From: Thermophilibacter provencensis
Lineage (GTDB): Bacteria; Actinomycetota; Coriobacteriia; Coriobacteriales; Atopobiaceae
DNA: 64,000 nucleotides
Reading direction: 5' to 3'
Assembly: GCF_030372065.1 (NCBI RefSeq)
Contig: NZ_JAUDEA010000001.1
Coordinates: 1 to 64,000, forward strand
The notes below the pieces were generated by a model. That model saw nothing but the letters and a program-made list of their open reading frames with translations. It made no database searches and was not told where the DNA came from. Position 1 is the first letter of the stretch, and every line of letters starts with the position of its first letter. Below, one piece after another: positions 1 through 8,339 of this stretch. The position numbers were made by a program, and so were the translations under genes.

Positions 1-2
1 GC

Positions 3-2186
3 TGCTGCGCGCTGGGCGCGCTCACTCTCGTGCCGCTCCTGAGCCTCTTTCGCCGCGGCGCCTGGGAGGCGCCGTGCCTCGTGATGCTCATCGTCGCGCT
101 GGGCGTGGGCTCGGCCGTCCCCGCGGAGCTGCGCGCCCGGCGCGCGGCTCGTCCCCTGCGGGCGGGCGCATCGGCGCTTCTCGCGCTTGCCCTTGTTACG
201 TCTGGGCTCATGGTGACGTCCTCCGTCTTTGAGGCGCGGCGCGGCTTCACGCTCCTCGAGTCAACGGCCGAGCTCACTCACGCCGCAGACGCCCCCGGGG
301 AGACGGAGAACGCCGGCGAGGAGGCCGCGCCGCTCGAGGCTCTTGTCGCCATTGTGACCGACGGCGCAAACCAGCTCGCCGGGGCGCAGACGGATGCCGA
401 GAGCGAGGCCTGGGACCTCGTGATCGTGCTCGGGGGCACCGCGGTCTCGGCCGTGGCCGCGCTGCTCGCGGGCTCAAGGGAGCTGCGCTGCTGCACGGCG
501 CTCATCCCCCTTGGCATTGCCGTGGCGGACCAGCTGGTCATGGGTGCCGTGCGACCGGTTTGGACGGCGGCGGTCGTGGCGCTGGGCCTGCTGCTCGCGC
601 GCGGGGCGGGACGCCCCTCGCGCGGCGCCCTGCGGCTGGGGGTCGTGGTGCTTCTTGCCTGCGGGCTTGCCGCATCCGGCTCGGCGATTGCCTGGGGCGC
701 CGGAGCAACCGAGAGCCGCCTGGGCCAAGGCGACGAGGGCGGCAGTGTGCCGGCCGCCGAGCAGTCTGACGTACCGCGCATCGAGACGCTCGTGGACCTC
801 TCGGCAAACCTCACGAGAAACTCCTCCACCGTGGCGCTCACCTACACCACGTCAGTGGGCAGACCTCTCTACCTGCGCCTTGGCGTGCTCGACCGCTTTG
901 ATGGCAGCGAGTGGCGCTTCTCGGACAAGGGGTCGGCGCTCTACGAGGAGGTCAACTGGAGCCTTTACGACGGCATCATTGGCTACGCGCGCGGCGAGGG
1001 AACCACGTTCGTAACGACCATCTGGACCGACGGGGATGCGGTCCCCGCGCCGCCGGGAACGCGCGCGGTGCGCAGCCTCGACGAGCGGACCTACGTGATG
1101 AACGGCACCTACGTGGAGCCCCTGCGGGATGCCACGGAGGCGGACGTGTTCGTGCAGAGCCTCGAGCAAATCAGGGGGTCCGGCGCCCCGGTGGACCTCA
1201 CCGGCGGCGACCACGCGGCAGAGCTTGAGGTGTTTGGCTCGGTGCCCGAGAGCGTGAGCGCCGTCGTGGAGGCGGCGCGCGCGGACGGCATAGAGGGAAG
1301 CGACTACGTCGGGCGCGCCGAGGCGGTGCGCTGGCTCATGGCGTACTTCTCGTCCGAGGACTTCACCTACTCCGCAGCGGCGCCGGGCGGCGACGGGAAG
1401 GACAACCTCAGCGCCATCGGCGACTTCCTCACGCAGAAGCGCGGGTACTGCACGCACTACGCCACGGCGTTCACGGTGCTCGCTCGGCTGCTCGGCGTTC
1501 CCGCGCGCGTGGTGATGGGCTATATGCCCTCGGACGCAACGGACGAGAGCGGCAACTACGAGGTCACGATGCGCCAGCTCCACTCGTGGAGCGAGGTGTG
1601 GATCGACGGCATCGGCTGGGTGGGCGTTGACGTGACGCCAGCCGCCACGAGCGAGGGCGTGGCGGTGGACGACCTTCCCACCGAGCCGCAGGTACAGCCG
1701 GATGAGAGCCCCGTGGACGAGACCCCGCAGGTGCCTGAGGCCGATGCCCCCGAGCCGCCCGACGAGCAGGATGGCCAGGAGCCCTCCGCCGGCGAGAACG
1801 AGGCCTGCCAGGACGTGTCCGAGCTGCCGGGCTGGGTGGCGCCGCTGGGTGGCGCCGTGCTTGCGGCCGGCGTGGGGGCGCTCGCGGTCCTTCTCGCCCG
1901 CCGTGCGCGACTCGCCCGGCTGCGACGCGGGGACTGGGACTACGCCTGGCGCCGCGTCTGCCGCACCGCTCGCAGGGCACGCCTCTCCTGGGGACCGGAG
2001 GCCACCGAGAAGGACGTTGCGGAAGTTATCTGCAACACGCTCTCGGACGAGGGGCTTGCGCGGGCCGTGCGCCACGTGGCGAGAAACGCCTGCCTCACGC
2101 GCTACGGAAGCGGCGCGCCCGCAACGGGCGCCGAGAAGCTCCCCGACCTTCTCGCCCGCCTCAAGGGCGCGCTGCGACAGAAATGA
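3..2186 (+). CDS. Transglutaminase-like membrane protein (TgpA/DUF3488 type), 5' end outside window
   Basis: The reading frame is open to the left edge, so the true start lies upstream; the first internal candidate is a GTG at 30. Residue numbers here count from that GTG. The N-terminal third is a series of hydrophobic segments. An extracytoplasmic region follows with a transglutaminase core: catalytic Cys in YCTHYATAF near residue 474, His in QLHSW near 518 and Asp in GVDVTP near 534. A Pro/Glu-rich linker, one membrane segment near 605-625 and a basic cytoplasmic tail finish the protein, as in TgpA-type proteins of actinobacteria. These often sit beside a MoxR ATPase and a DUF58 protein, which would be off the window to the left. 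The physiological substrate is unknown. Confidence 0.85.
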   Translation, partial: CCALGALTLVPLLSLFRRGAWEAPCLVMLIVALGVGSAVPAELRARRAARPLRAGASALLALALVTSGLMVTSSVFEARRGFTLLESTAELTHAADAPGETENAGEEAAPLEALVAIVTDGANQLAGAQTDAESEAWDLVIVLGGTAVSAVAALLAGSRELRCCTALIPLGIAVADQLVMGAVRPVWTAAVVALGLLLARGAGRPSRGALRLGVVVLLACGLAASGSAIAWGAGATESRLGQGDEGGSVPAAEQSDVPRIETLVDLSANLTRNSSTVALTYTTSVGRPLYLRLGVLDRFDGSEWRFSDKGSALYEEVNWSLYDGIIGYARGEGTTFVTTIWTDGDAVPAPPGTRAVRSLDERTYVMNGTYVEPLRDATEADVFVQSLEQIRGSGAPVDLTGGDHAAELEVFGSVPESVSAVVEAARADGIEGSDYVGRAEAVRWLMAYFSSEDFTYSAAAPGGDGKDNLSAIGDFLTQKRGYCTHYATAFTVLARLLGVPARVVMGYMPSDATDESGNYEVTMRQLHSWSEVWIDGIGWVGVDVTPAATSEGVAVDDLPTEPQVQPDESPVDETPQVPEADAPEPPDEQDGQEPSAGENEACQDVSELPGWVAPLGGAVLAAGVGALAVLLARRARLARLRRGDWDYAWRRVCRTARRARLSWGPEATEKDVAEVICNTLSDEGLARAVRHVARNACLTRYGSGAPATGAEKLPDLLARLKGALRQK

Positions 2187-2218
2187 CGGGGCGGAGGAAT
2201 TCTGCCCTCCGCCCCGTC
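2185..2218. terminator. Bidirectional terminator-like hairpin between convergent genes
   Basis: A perfect 13-bp inverted repeat (GACGGGGCGGAGG and its complement) with an 8-nt loop. It begins inside the stop codon of the transglutaminase gene and lies about 40 bp before the stop of the convergent secreted-protein gene. There is no clear T run, so termination in either direction is inferred from the stem strength and position. Confidence 0.6.
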
Positions 2219-2259
2219 GCGACAACCCGGAACCGCTCCGCTCGGCGCGCCCGGAGTGA

Positions 2260-3972
2260 CTACTCCTCGGCAAAGCCGTACCAGGCGATGCCCTCCGGCT
2301 TCCAGCCAAGGGCGGTGAGCTTCTCCTCCTCGCTCTTGTCGGCGGTATAGAGGTGCGTAGCCCTCTGCTCGAACGGGTTGAAGAGGCGATAGAGCGGGAT
2401 GGCGTCCGTTGCGTTCTTGCTGGCAGACAGCCAGGCAACGCCCTCTTTCTGCCAGCCCAGCGCCTCGAGCTTGTCGTACTCGTCGGTGTCCATGGTGTAG
2501 TGGTGATCGTCGCTGAACGGGTTGAACAGACGATAGACGGGCTCGCCCGTGGTGGGGGCAACCCACGCCACGCCCTCGCCCGTCCAGCCGATGCCCACGA
2601 GCCCGTCATACTCGCCCTTGTCGGCGGTGAAGAGGTGCTCGCCGGTGTACTGGTTGTAGAGGCGATAGAGCGTCTCGTTCTCGGTGTTTACGTTGACCGC
2701 AAAGGTCGAGAGGTCAGAGATCTTGACGGTGGCGTAGCCGTTCGTGATGGGCGCGCTCATTGGCGCGAGCGTGCCGTTGTCATTGAAGTGGGTGACCGTG
2801 GCGTCACGCCCCTCGTACGTAAGGCCAACCGGGAAGGAAATCTCGAGGGAACCAAAGCCGTCGTGGACTATCTGGCCGTTCACGTAGAGCTCGATCGTAT
2901 AGGCGGCAAACTGGGTCCCGTAGTTTGCCACGGAGCCCTGTTGCTTGTCGGTGAGCTCGGTCTCGTTGGCAACGATCATGACGCTCGCGCCCTCGGGGAC
3001 GTTCTCGCCCTTGGCCTGTCCCTTGACGATAATGTTGGCGTCACCATAGACCTGGACGTACTCCTTGCTGGAGAGGTACCACACGTAGACGTCAAACGGC
3101 TCGTCGGAGGAGCTGGTCGCCCAGGCGCGCTTGCCAAAGGCATCCTCGTCAACGAGGTCGAATCCGTCCGTGTCCCAGCTCAGGCGCTGACGGAAGTAGC
3201 CCTTGTGGCGGTCGGCGCCATAGCGCATGAGGAAGGGCCCGTTGTCCGCGCCGAGGTCGCCGTCGTAGATGAAGACGGTCTCGTTCCAGGTGCTGCCATC
3301 GAGCGTGTCGTGGAAGCGAACGGCCACCTGGTCGCGCGCAAACTGCGCGTAGAGGTTGATCGTGGTCCCGCGCTTGGTGGAGGCAACATACGCCACCGTG
3401 TCGTCGACGGGCTGCTTTCCCTCCTTGTCGAGGCTCCAGAAGACAAAGGAGACGCCCTCGCGGTCGCGCAGGTACGAGTGGAGCGAGAGGCCCGAGCACT
3501 TCTCGAGGGTCTGCGTGGTTCCGTCGTTGGTGTCATGGATGATGACGGTGCGTACGGGCTCATAGCCATACTGGGCGTAGAGGACGACGGTCTTGGCGCC
3601 CTCCTCGCTGGCCTCCCAGAGGCTGTTCTCGTTCTCGTCGTAGAGATAGTTCTTCGTGCCGGCGGCGTCCCACGTCAGGCCCTCGCAGCGATAGTCGGCG
3701 ATCTTCTCGCTGAGGTCCTCGGCCGGCGACAGGGAGAAGTTGCTAGAGCCATACTCGCTTGTGAACGGTATGTTCCAGACCTCGTCGTTCACGTTGTTGT
3801 GGACCTCAACCATGACCCGGTAGGCGGCGGTCTGCGCAGTCGCGCCAGCGAGCTCGTGCGCGGCGGCTGCCGACGGGACCGCCTCCTCGGCGTGGGCGAG
3901 CGTGCCGCCCCCGAGCGCCAGAGCCGCCCCCAGGGCAACCGAGAGTGCCCCGTGCAAAAGCGTCCTCCTCAT
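2260..3972 (-). CDS. Secreted protein with Listeria-Bacteroides-type repeats and three C-terminal DUF5648-like repeats
   Basis: The start is the ATG at 3972, preceded by AAGGGGAAGT; an upstream in-frame extension lacks a signal sequence. The product is 570 aa. Residues 1-30 form a signal peptide (MRRTLLHG, hydrophobic stretch, then AHAEE). The middle holds beta-rich modules of the InlB/Listeria-Bacteroides type, recognisable by TVVLYAQYGYEP and TINLYAQFARD. The last 135 residues are three tandem modules of the form YRLYNxYTGEHLFTAD...LGWxxEGVAW, which match the DUF5648 pattern. No LPXTG or membrane anchor is seen, so surface attachment or release is open. The CAP-domain protein at 14659-16422 carries the same C-terminal triple module. 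Confidence 0.8.
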   Translation of the reverse strand: MRRTLLHGALSVALGAALALGGGTLAHAEEAVPSAAAAHELAGATAQTAAYRVMVEVHNNVNDEVWNIPFTSEYGSSNFSLSPAEDLSEKIADYRCEGLTWDAAGTKNYLYDENENSLWEASEEGAKTVVLYAQYGYEPVRTVIIHDTNDGTTQTLEKCSGLSLHSYLRDREGVSFVFWSLDKEGKQPVDDTVAYVASTKRGTTINLYAQFARDQVAVRFHDTLDGSTWNETVFIYDGDLGADNGPFLMRYGADRHKGYFRQRLSWDTDGFDLVDEDAFGKRAWATSSSDEPFDVYVWYLSSKEYVQVYGDANIIVKGQAKGENVPEGASVMIVANETELTDKQQGSVANYGTQFAAYTIELYVNGQIVHDGFGSLEISFPVGLTYEGRDATVTHFNDNGTLAPMSAPITNGYATVKISDLSTFAVNVNTENETLYRLYNQYTGEHLFTADKGEYDGLVGIGWTGEGVAWVAPTTGEPVYRLFNPFSDDHHYTMDTDEYDKLEALGWQKEGVAWLSASKNATDAIPLYRLFNPFEQRATHLYTADKSEEEKLTALGWKPEGIAWYGFAEE

Positions 3973-4113
3973 ACTTCCCCTTTCCTCGGAATCCACAGCG
4001 TTGATTCCTTCATAGGGCGAGAAGCTTTTCAGGTCAAGTTAAGCTCTAGGAACGGCACTCCTTGCTCGAGAAGCGTCAGGCGAGACGATCATTGGTCGAA
4101 TCTCTCGCAGAAA

Positions 4114-4147
4114 GCGGGGGCGGAGGGTTCTTGCCCCCCGCCCCCGC
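4114..4147 (-). terminator. Probable htpG terminator
   Basis: A GC-rich inverted repeat (GCGGGGGCGG paired with CCGCCCCCGC, nearly perfect over 14 bp) lies about 27 bp beyond the htpG stop codon. On the minus strand it is followed by TTTCT. It is the only hairpin between htpG and the secreted-protein promoter region. Confidence 0.6.
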
Positions 4148-4173
4148 CAAGGGACGTTTATGTGCCCGACAGG

Positions 4174-6198
4174 CTACATGAGCTCGCAGACCTGAGTGGC
4201 AAAGGCCACGGGGTCCTCGGGAAGGATGCCCTCGACGAGCAGGGCCTGGTTGTAGAGCAGGCCGGCGTAGAGCTTGACCTTCTCGGCGTCGCCCGCCTCC
4301 TGAGCGGCGCGCAGCTTCTCGAAGACCGGGTGCTTGGCGTTGACCTCGAGCACGCGGACGGCCTTGGGCGCCTGCTCGGCCTCGGGGCCGGCGGCGAGGA
4401 CCTTCTCCATCTCAAGGCTGAGCGGGCCCTCCGAGGTGATCACGGCGGGCGCGCCGTCGGCGGCAAGGCGCGTGGACACCGCGACCTTCTCGACCTGGCC
4501 CGCCAGCGCGTCCTTCATGGCGTCGAAGAGGCCCTCGTTTGCCTTGGTGGCCTCCTCGGCCTCCTTCTTCTCCTCATCGCTCGCGAGGTCCAGGTCGCCG
4601 GAGGTCACGTTCTTGAGCTCGACGGTGCGGTCCTCAAGCTCGGGCTCCGCGCCGTCGGCCACGGCCTTCTCGGCGGCCTCGCGCTCGGCGTCCGTCTCGT
4701 AGACCTTGGGCAGGCCCTTGGCCGTGAAGTCGCGCATGGTCTGGAAGCAGAACTCGTCCACGTCCTGCGTGGCCAGAAGCACGTCGTAGCCCTTGGCGAG
4801 GACGGCCTCCACCACGGGCATCTTGGCCAGGCGGTCGCGGTCGTCGCCGGCGGCGTAGTAGATGGCCTTCTGACCGTCCGCCATGGCGGCCACGTACTCC
4901 TGGAGCGTGACCATCTTCTGCTCGCGTGCGCTCCAGAAGAGCAGGAGACCCGCGAGCTCGTCCTTCTTCATGCCGTAGCTCGAGTAGATGCCGTACTTGA
5001 GGCCGCGGCCAAAGTTCTCGAAGAACTTCTCGTAGGCCTCGCGGTCGTCGTTGCGCATGGCCTCGAGCTCGCTCGTGATCTTCTTCTCAATACGGCGCGC
5101 CATCGCCTGGAGCTGGCGGGTCTGCTGGAGCGTCTCGCGGGAGATGTTGAGGGAGACGTCGGAGGAGTCCACCACGCCGCGGACAAAGTTGTAGTAGTCA
5201 GGCAGGAGGTCGGCGCACTTCTCCATGATGAGGACGTTGGAGCTGTAGAGCTCGAGGCCCTTCTCGTAGTCGCGGCTGTAGAGGTCAAAGGGCGCCTGGC
5301 CGGGGATGAAGAGCAGGGCGTCGTACTCGAGCGCGCCCTCGGCGTGCAGGCTGAAGGTGCGCGCCGGGTCTGCCCAGTCGTGGAAGGTGGACTTGTAGAA
5401 CTCGGCGTACTCCTCGTCGGTGACCTCGGAGGCGTGCTTCTTCCAGATGGGGGTCATCGAGTTGATGGTCTCGAGCTCGGTGTAGTCCTCCCACTCCGGC
5501 TTGTAGTCGTCGCCGGCGTCGGCGGGCTTCTCCTTCTCGCGGCTCTTGGTCACGAGCATCTTGACGGGATAGCGCACGTAGTTGCTGTACTTCTTGATGA
5601 GCTCGCGGAGCTTCCACTCGCTGAGGAACTCGTCGTAGCTGGCCTCCTCGACGTTGTCCTTGAGGGTGAGGATGACGTCGGATCCGCAGGCTGCGCGGTA
5701 GGCGGGGTCGTCGGCGGCAACGGGCTCGATCGTGTAGCCCTCAATGCCGTCGGAGGTCCAGCGGTTGCACTCGTCGGAGCCCCAGGCGCGCGTGACGACG
5801 GTGACCTCCTTGGCCACCATGAAGGCGGAGTAGAAGCCCACGCCAAAGCGGCCGATGATGTCCACCGCGTCGCCCTGGGCCTCGGCGTTTGCGGCCTTGA
5901 ACTCCTCCGAGCCGGAGTGGGCGATGGTGCCGAGGTTCTTCTCGAGCTCCTCGGCCGTCATGCCGATGCCGTTGTCGGAGACCGTGATGGTGCGGGCGTC
6001 CTTGTCAAAGGCCACGTTGATGGCGAGGTTAGCCTGGTCCACCCGCACGGAGCTATCCGTGAGGCTCTTGAGGTAGAGCTTGTCGATGGCGTCCGAGGCG
6101 TTGGAGATAAGCTCGCGCAGGAAGATCTCGCGGTTGGTGTAGATGGAGTTGATCATGAGGTCGAGGAGCTTCTTGCTCTCTGTCTTGAACTTGCGCAT
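4174..6198 (-). CDS. htpG: Molecular chaperone HtpG (Hsp90)
   Basis: A cytosolic ATP-dependent chaperone of 674 aa, slightly longer than the usual 620-640. The GHKL ATPase domain is at the N-terminus: NASDAIDKL (about 34-42), DNGIGM (about 95-100) and GRFGVGFYSAF (about 133-143). The middle domain carries the conserved NISRETLQ region, and the C-terminal dimerisation region ends in CELM. The ATG at 6198 has an upstream AAGGGAAG. A 674-residue length with an acidic segment in the C-terminal third (TSGDLDLASDEEKKE) is consistent with actinobacterial homologues. It stands alone as a single-gene unit. The promoter was not resolved; no CIRCE-like element was seen in the 94 bp upstream. Confidence 0.97.
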   Translation of the reverse strand: MRKFKTESKKLLDLMINSIYTNREIFLRELISNASDAIDKLYLKSLTDSSVRVDQANLAINVAFDKDARTITVSDNGIGMTAEELEKNLGTIAHSGSEEFKAANAEAQGDAVDIIGRFGVGFYSAFMVAKEVTVVTRAWGSDECNRWTSDGIEGYTIEPVAADDPAYRAACGSDVILTLKDNVEEASYDEFLSEWKLRELIKKYSNYVRYPVKMLVTKSREKEKPADAGDDYKPEWEDYTELETINSMTPIWKKHASEVTDEEYAEFYKSTFHDWADPARTFSLHAEGALEYDALLFIPGQAPFDLYSRDYEKGLELYSSNVLIMEKCADLLPDYYNFVRGVVDSSDVSLNISRETLQQTRQLQAMARRIEKKITSELEAMRNDDREAYEKFFENFGRGLKYGIYSSYGMKKDELAGLLLFWSAREQKMVTLQEYVAAMADGQKAIYYAAGDDRDRLAKMPVVEAVLAKGYDVLLATQDVDEFCFQTMRDFTAKGLPKVYETDAEREAAEKAVADGAEPELEDRTVELKNVTSGDLDLASDEEKKEAEEATKANEGLFDAMKDALAGQVEKVAVSTRLAADGAPAVITSEGPLSLEMEKVLAAGPEAEQAPKAVRVLEVNAKHPVFEKLRAAQEAGDAEKVKLYAGLLYNQALLVEGILPEDPVAFATQVCELM

Positions 6199-6276
6199 GC
6201 GACGCTTCCCTTCCGAGCGGGTTGTTAAACGAAGGGTAGTGTACCCGTTTCAGATAATCTTAGTCACCCACGCTTA

Positions 6277-6318
6277 GATGTTCATGACAATGGTGACAGG
6301 GTAAATTGTCATGACACT
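6277..6318. promoter_or_regulatory. Inverted repeat between htpG and the spermidine-synthase-like gene
   Basis: CATGACAAT and ATTGTCATG face each other across about 16 bp. The site lies upstream of htpG and directly after the stop of the spermidine-synthase-like gene, so it could be an operator for htpG or a weak terminator for the other gene. The sequence alone does not decide. Confidence 0.35.
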
Positions 6319-6322
6319 GGCA

Positions 6323-7189
6323 TCAGAGCTGAGTGTCACGCTCGTCCATGAGCACGGGGCCGAGAAACTCCGCGTCGTAGGGGATGGCGTCAGGCAGGTC
6401 AATCGGGGCGTCAGATGCCACGACGAGGTAGTTGTCCTCCGCCGCGTGCTCGTCGTCTGTTGCCAGGGCAATCTTCACGTTTGAGAAGGCAACGTTTGCG
6501 GTTGCCACAAACGAGCGGAGAAAGCTCACGTCCGCCCCACCGTCGCAGGAGACGACGTTTGCCAGCAAAACGCCGCCGGGCACGAGGGATCCTCTGGCCG
6601 CGCGCAGCGCCTCGAGCGTGGCAAGGGAGCGGACCGGCTCTGCACCCACAAAGGCATCGAGCACGATGGCGTCATAGGGCCCGGCGCCCCGGTCGAGAAA
6701 GGCTCGCCCGTCGTCACAGAAGACGCGCAGGTCGCCGCCAGAGGCACGGGCGAGCGAGACGGCCTCGTCCAGAAAGAACCACCGGCGGGCTGCGCGGATG
6801 ACGGCCGGGTCAATCTCCACCACGTCCACGCGCGTGCTGGGACGCTCCGAGGCCACGAGCTTGGGGAAGGCGAATCCCCCGCCGCCTATGGCAAGAACGC
6901 GGCGCGCCGTGGGCATGATCTCGAAGAGCCTGCCAAAGGAGCGGTAGTACTCAAAGACCGGCTCCATGCGACGGTCGTCGAGATAGGTGGCGGACTGGTA
7001 GACGCCACCGGTGCGCAGGACGCGAACGCGTGCGCCCTTCTCGTCCCGTATCGTGTAGACGAGAGCAAGGCCGGACATGGTTCGGATGACGTGCGGACCA
7101 ATGGCCGAAACGGAACAGGCAACGGAAGCGGCGGCTGCAACGCCCACGGCTGCCAGTGCCCCAGCTCGATGAAGTCCCCTGCCTCGCAT
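6323..7189 (-). CDS. Spermidine synthase-like protein with N-terminal membrane segment
   Basis: 288 aa. Residues 10-32 are hydrophobic and could anchor the protein or act as a signal peptide. The rest is a Rossmann methyltransferase-like fold of the spermidine synthase family: VLAIGGGGFAFP (SAM/dcSAM loop, about 94-105), VDVVEIDP (acidic residue at the end of strand 2), VFCDDGRAFL and YDAIVLDAF. Many proteins of this fold in bacteria are not proven aminopropyltransferases, so the enzyme activity is uncertain. It is divergent from yaaA with a 59-bp gap. The preceding frame has only a moderate SD. Confidence 0.75.
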   Translation of the reverse strand: MRGRGLHRAGALAAVGVAAAASVACSVSAIGPHVIRTMSGLALVYTIRDEKGARVRVLRTGGVYQSATYLDDRRMEPVFEYYRSFGRLFEIMPTARRVLAIGGGGFAFPKLVASERPSTRVDVVEIDPAVIRAARRWFFLDEAVSLARASGGDLRVFCDDGRAFLDRGAGPYDAIVLDAFVGAEPVRSLATLEALRAARGSLVPGGVLLANVVSCDGGADVSFLRSFVATANVAFSNVKIALATDDEHAAEDNYLVVASDAPIDLPDAIPYDAEFLGPVLMDERDTQL

Positions 7190-7248
7190 GCGGCCTCCTT
7201 CCCAACCCCATGATAGTAGCTGCTAGGATTGTTCCAGAGAGGAGCGAC

Positions 7249-8001
7249 ATGAAACTGAGGCTCATAACATCGCCGGCAAAGAAGATGCGCGTCGTCGACG
7301 CGCCACCGTGGCCCGTACGAAAACCCGCCCATCTTGAGCGGACCGCGCGGCTCATGGAGGCGGTTCGCGCGCTCACACGCAACGAGACCCAGGCGCTCTG
7401 GGCCTGTAGCGACCGCCTCGCCGACCTCAACTACGAGCGCTTTCTTCACATGGACCTCAGGCGCGACACCACCGCGGCAGCTATCGCGTACGAGGGAATC
7501 CAATACACGCACATGGCACCTGAGGTGATGGACGAGCGCGCCCTCGCGTGGCTCGACGATCACCTGCGCATCCTCTCCGGCTTCTACGGAATCCTGCGAC
7601 CGCTTGACGGGGTAGTCCCCTATCGCCTTGAGATGCAGGCACGCCTTGCCGTGGACGGAGCACGAAACCTCTACGAGTTCTGGGGGCCCAGCCTCTATGA
7701 ATCGCTGGCAGACGAGGGATGCGATGTCATCGTGAACGTGGCTTCCGTCGAGTACGCACGAGCCGTCACGCCCTGGGTCCGCACGGATGGCCCCCAGGCT
7801 CTCACCTGCCTCTTTGGCACCATGCGCAACGGGGCGTTCCGCCAACCCGCAACGGAGGCCAAGGCCGCCCGCGGGACCTTCATTCACTGGTGCGCGGAGC
7901 GCGGCGTTGAGGACGCAGGCGTGCTGCGCGGCTTCAACGAGCGCGGGTATGCTTTTGACGACGCCCTCTCGGACAAAACGACCCTCATATTCGTGCGATA
8001 A
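7249..8001 (+). CDS. yaaA: Peroxide stress protein YaaA (DUF328/UPF0246)
   Basis: 250 aa; begins MKLRLITSPAKKM, the typical N-terminus of the YaaA family, after the SD GAGAGGAG. Other family landmarks are ALWACSDRLADLNYERF, AIAYEGIQYTHM, LRILSGFYGILRPLD, VPYRLEMQ and the C-terminal AFDDALSDKTTLIFVR. YaaA of E. coli lowers free iron during peroxide stress and binds DNA; the same role is assumed here from family membership. The longer upstream frame is rejected because the SD and conserved start coincide at 7249. Confidence 0.92.
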   Translation: MKLRLITSPAKKMRVVDAPPWPVRKPAHLERTARLMEAVRALTRNETQALWACSDRLADLNYERFLHMDLRRDTTAAAIAYEGIQYTHMAPEVMDERALAWLDDHLRILSGFYGILRPLDGVVPYRLEMQARLAVDGARNLYEFWGPSLYESLADEGCDVIVNVASVEYARAVTPWVRTDGPQALTCLFGTMRNGAFRQPATEAKAARGTFIHWCAERGVEDAGVLRGFNERGYAFDDALSDKTTLIFVR

Positions 8002-8017
8002 GAGGCTCTCATTATGA

Positions 8018-8243
8018 AAAAGGGCCTTCGTGTAGCGCACGGTTAGCCCGAGAGGAAATCTGGCCCTTCGTGTAGCGCGATTTTGAGGGTCCCTTCGGTA
8101 TCGGACACCTTGCGAACAGGTAATTCTTCAAGTGTCCTAGATACGGTATCCGGAGAATCGGGTCAATTGCCTTGGTTTTACGCTACACGAAGGGGCAGAT
8201 TTCCTGCCAGACCGGTCGCGCGCTGCACGAAGGCCCGTTTTTC
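8018..8243. repeat. Long nested inverted-repeat element
   Basis: This fills most of the 338-bp gap between yaaA and the TerB_N gene. Each arm of about 65 nt holds two copies of CCTTCGTGTAGCG (outer at about 8026-8038, inner at about 8065-8077). The right side carries the complements (inner at about 8179-8192, outer at about 8222-8234), together with a shared GAAATCTG block. A smaller stem, GTATCGGACAC against GTGTCCTAGATAC, sits in the centre. No ORF of note is present. It may be a fold-back mobile element or a structured RNA. Confidence 0.8.
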
Positions 8244-8339
8244 GATCTAACGACCACCCGGTGGCACGTCGCGTTTCAGCGAAGGCTCTGAATCACACCC
8301 CATGCCCGCTCCGGTTAAGATGAGTCATCGGGAGGAACC

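Noticed and set aside
2353-6228. A 1291-codon plus-strand open frame
   Set aside because: It runs antisense through the secreted-protein gene and htpG, has no SD and encodes a Val/Leu/Gly-rich product typical of the antisense of GC-rich genes.
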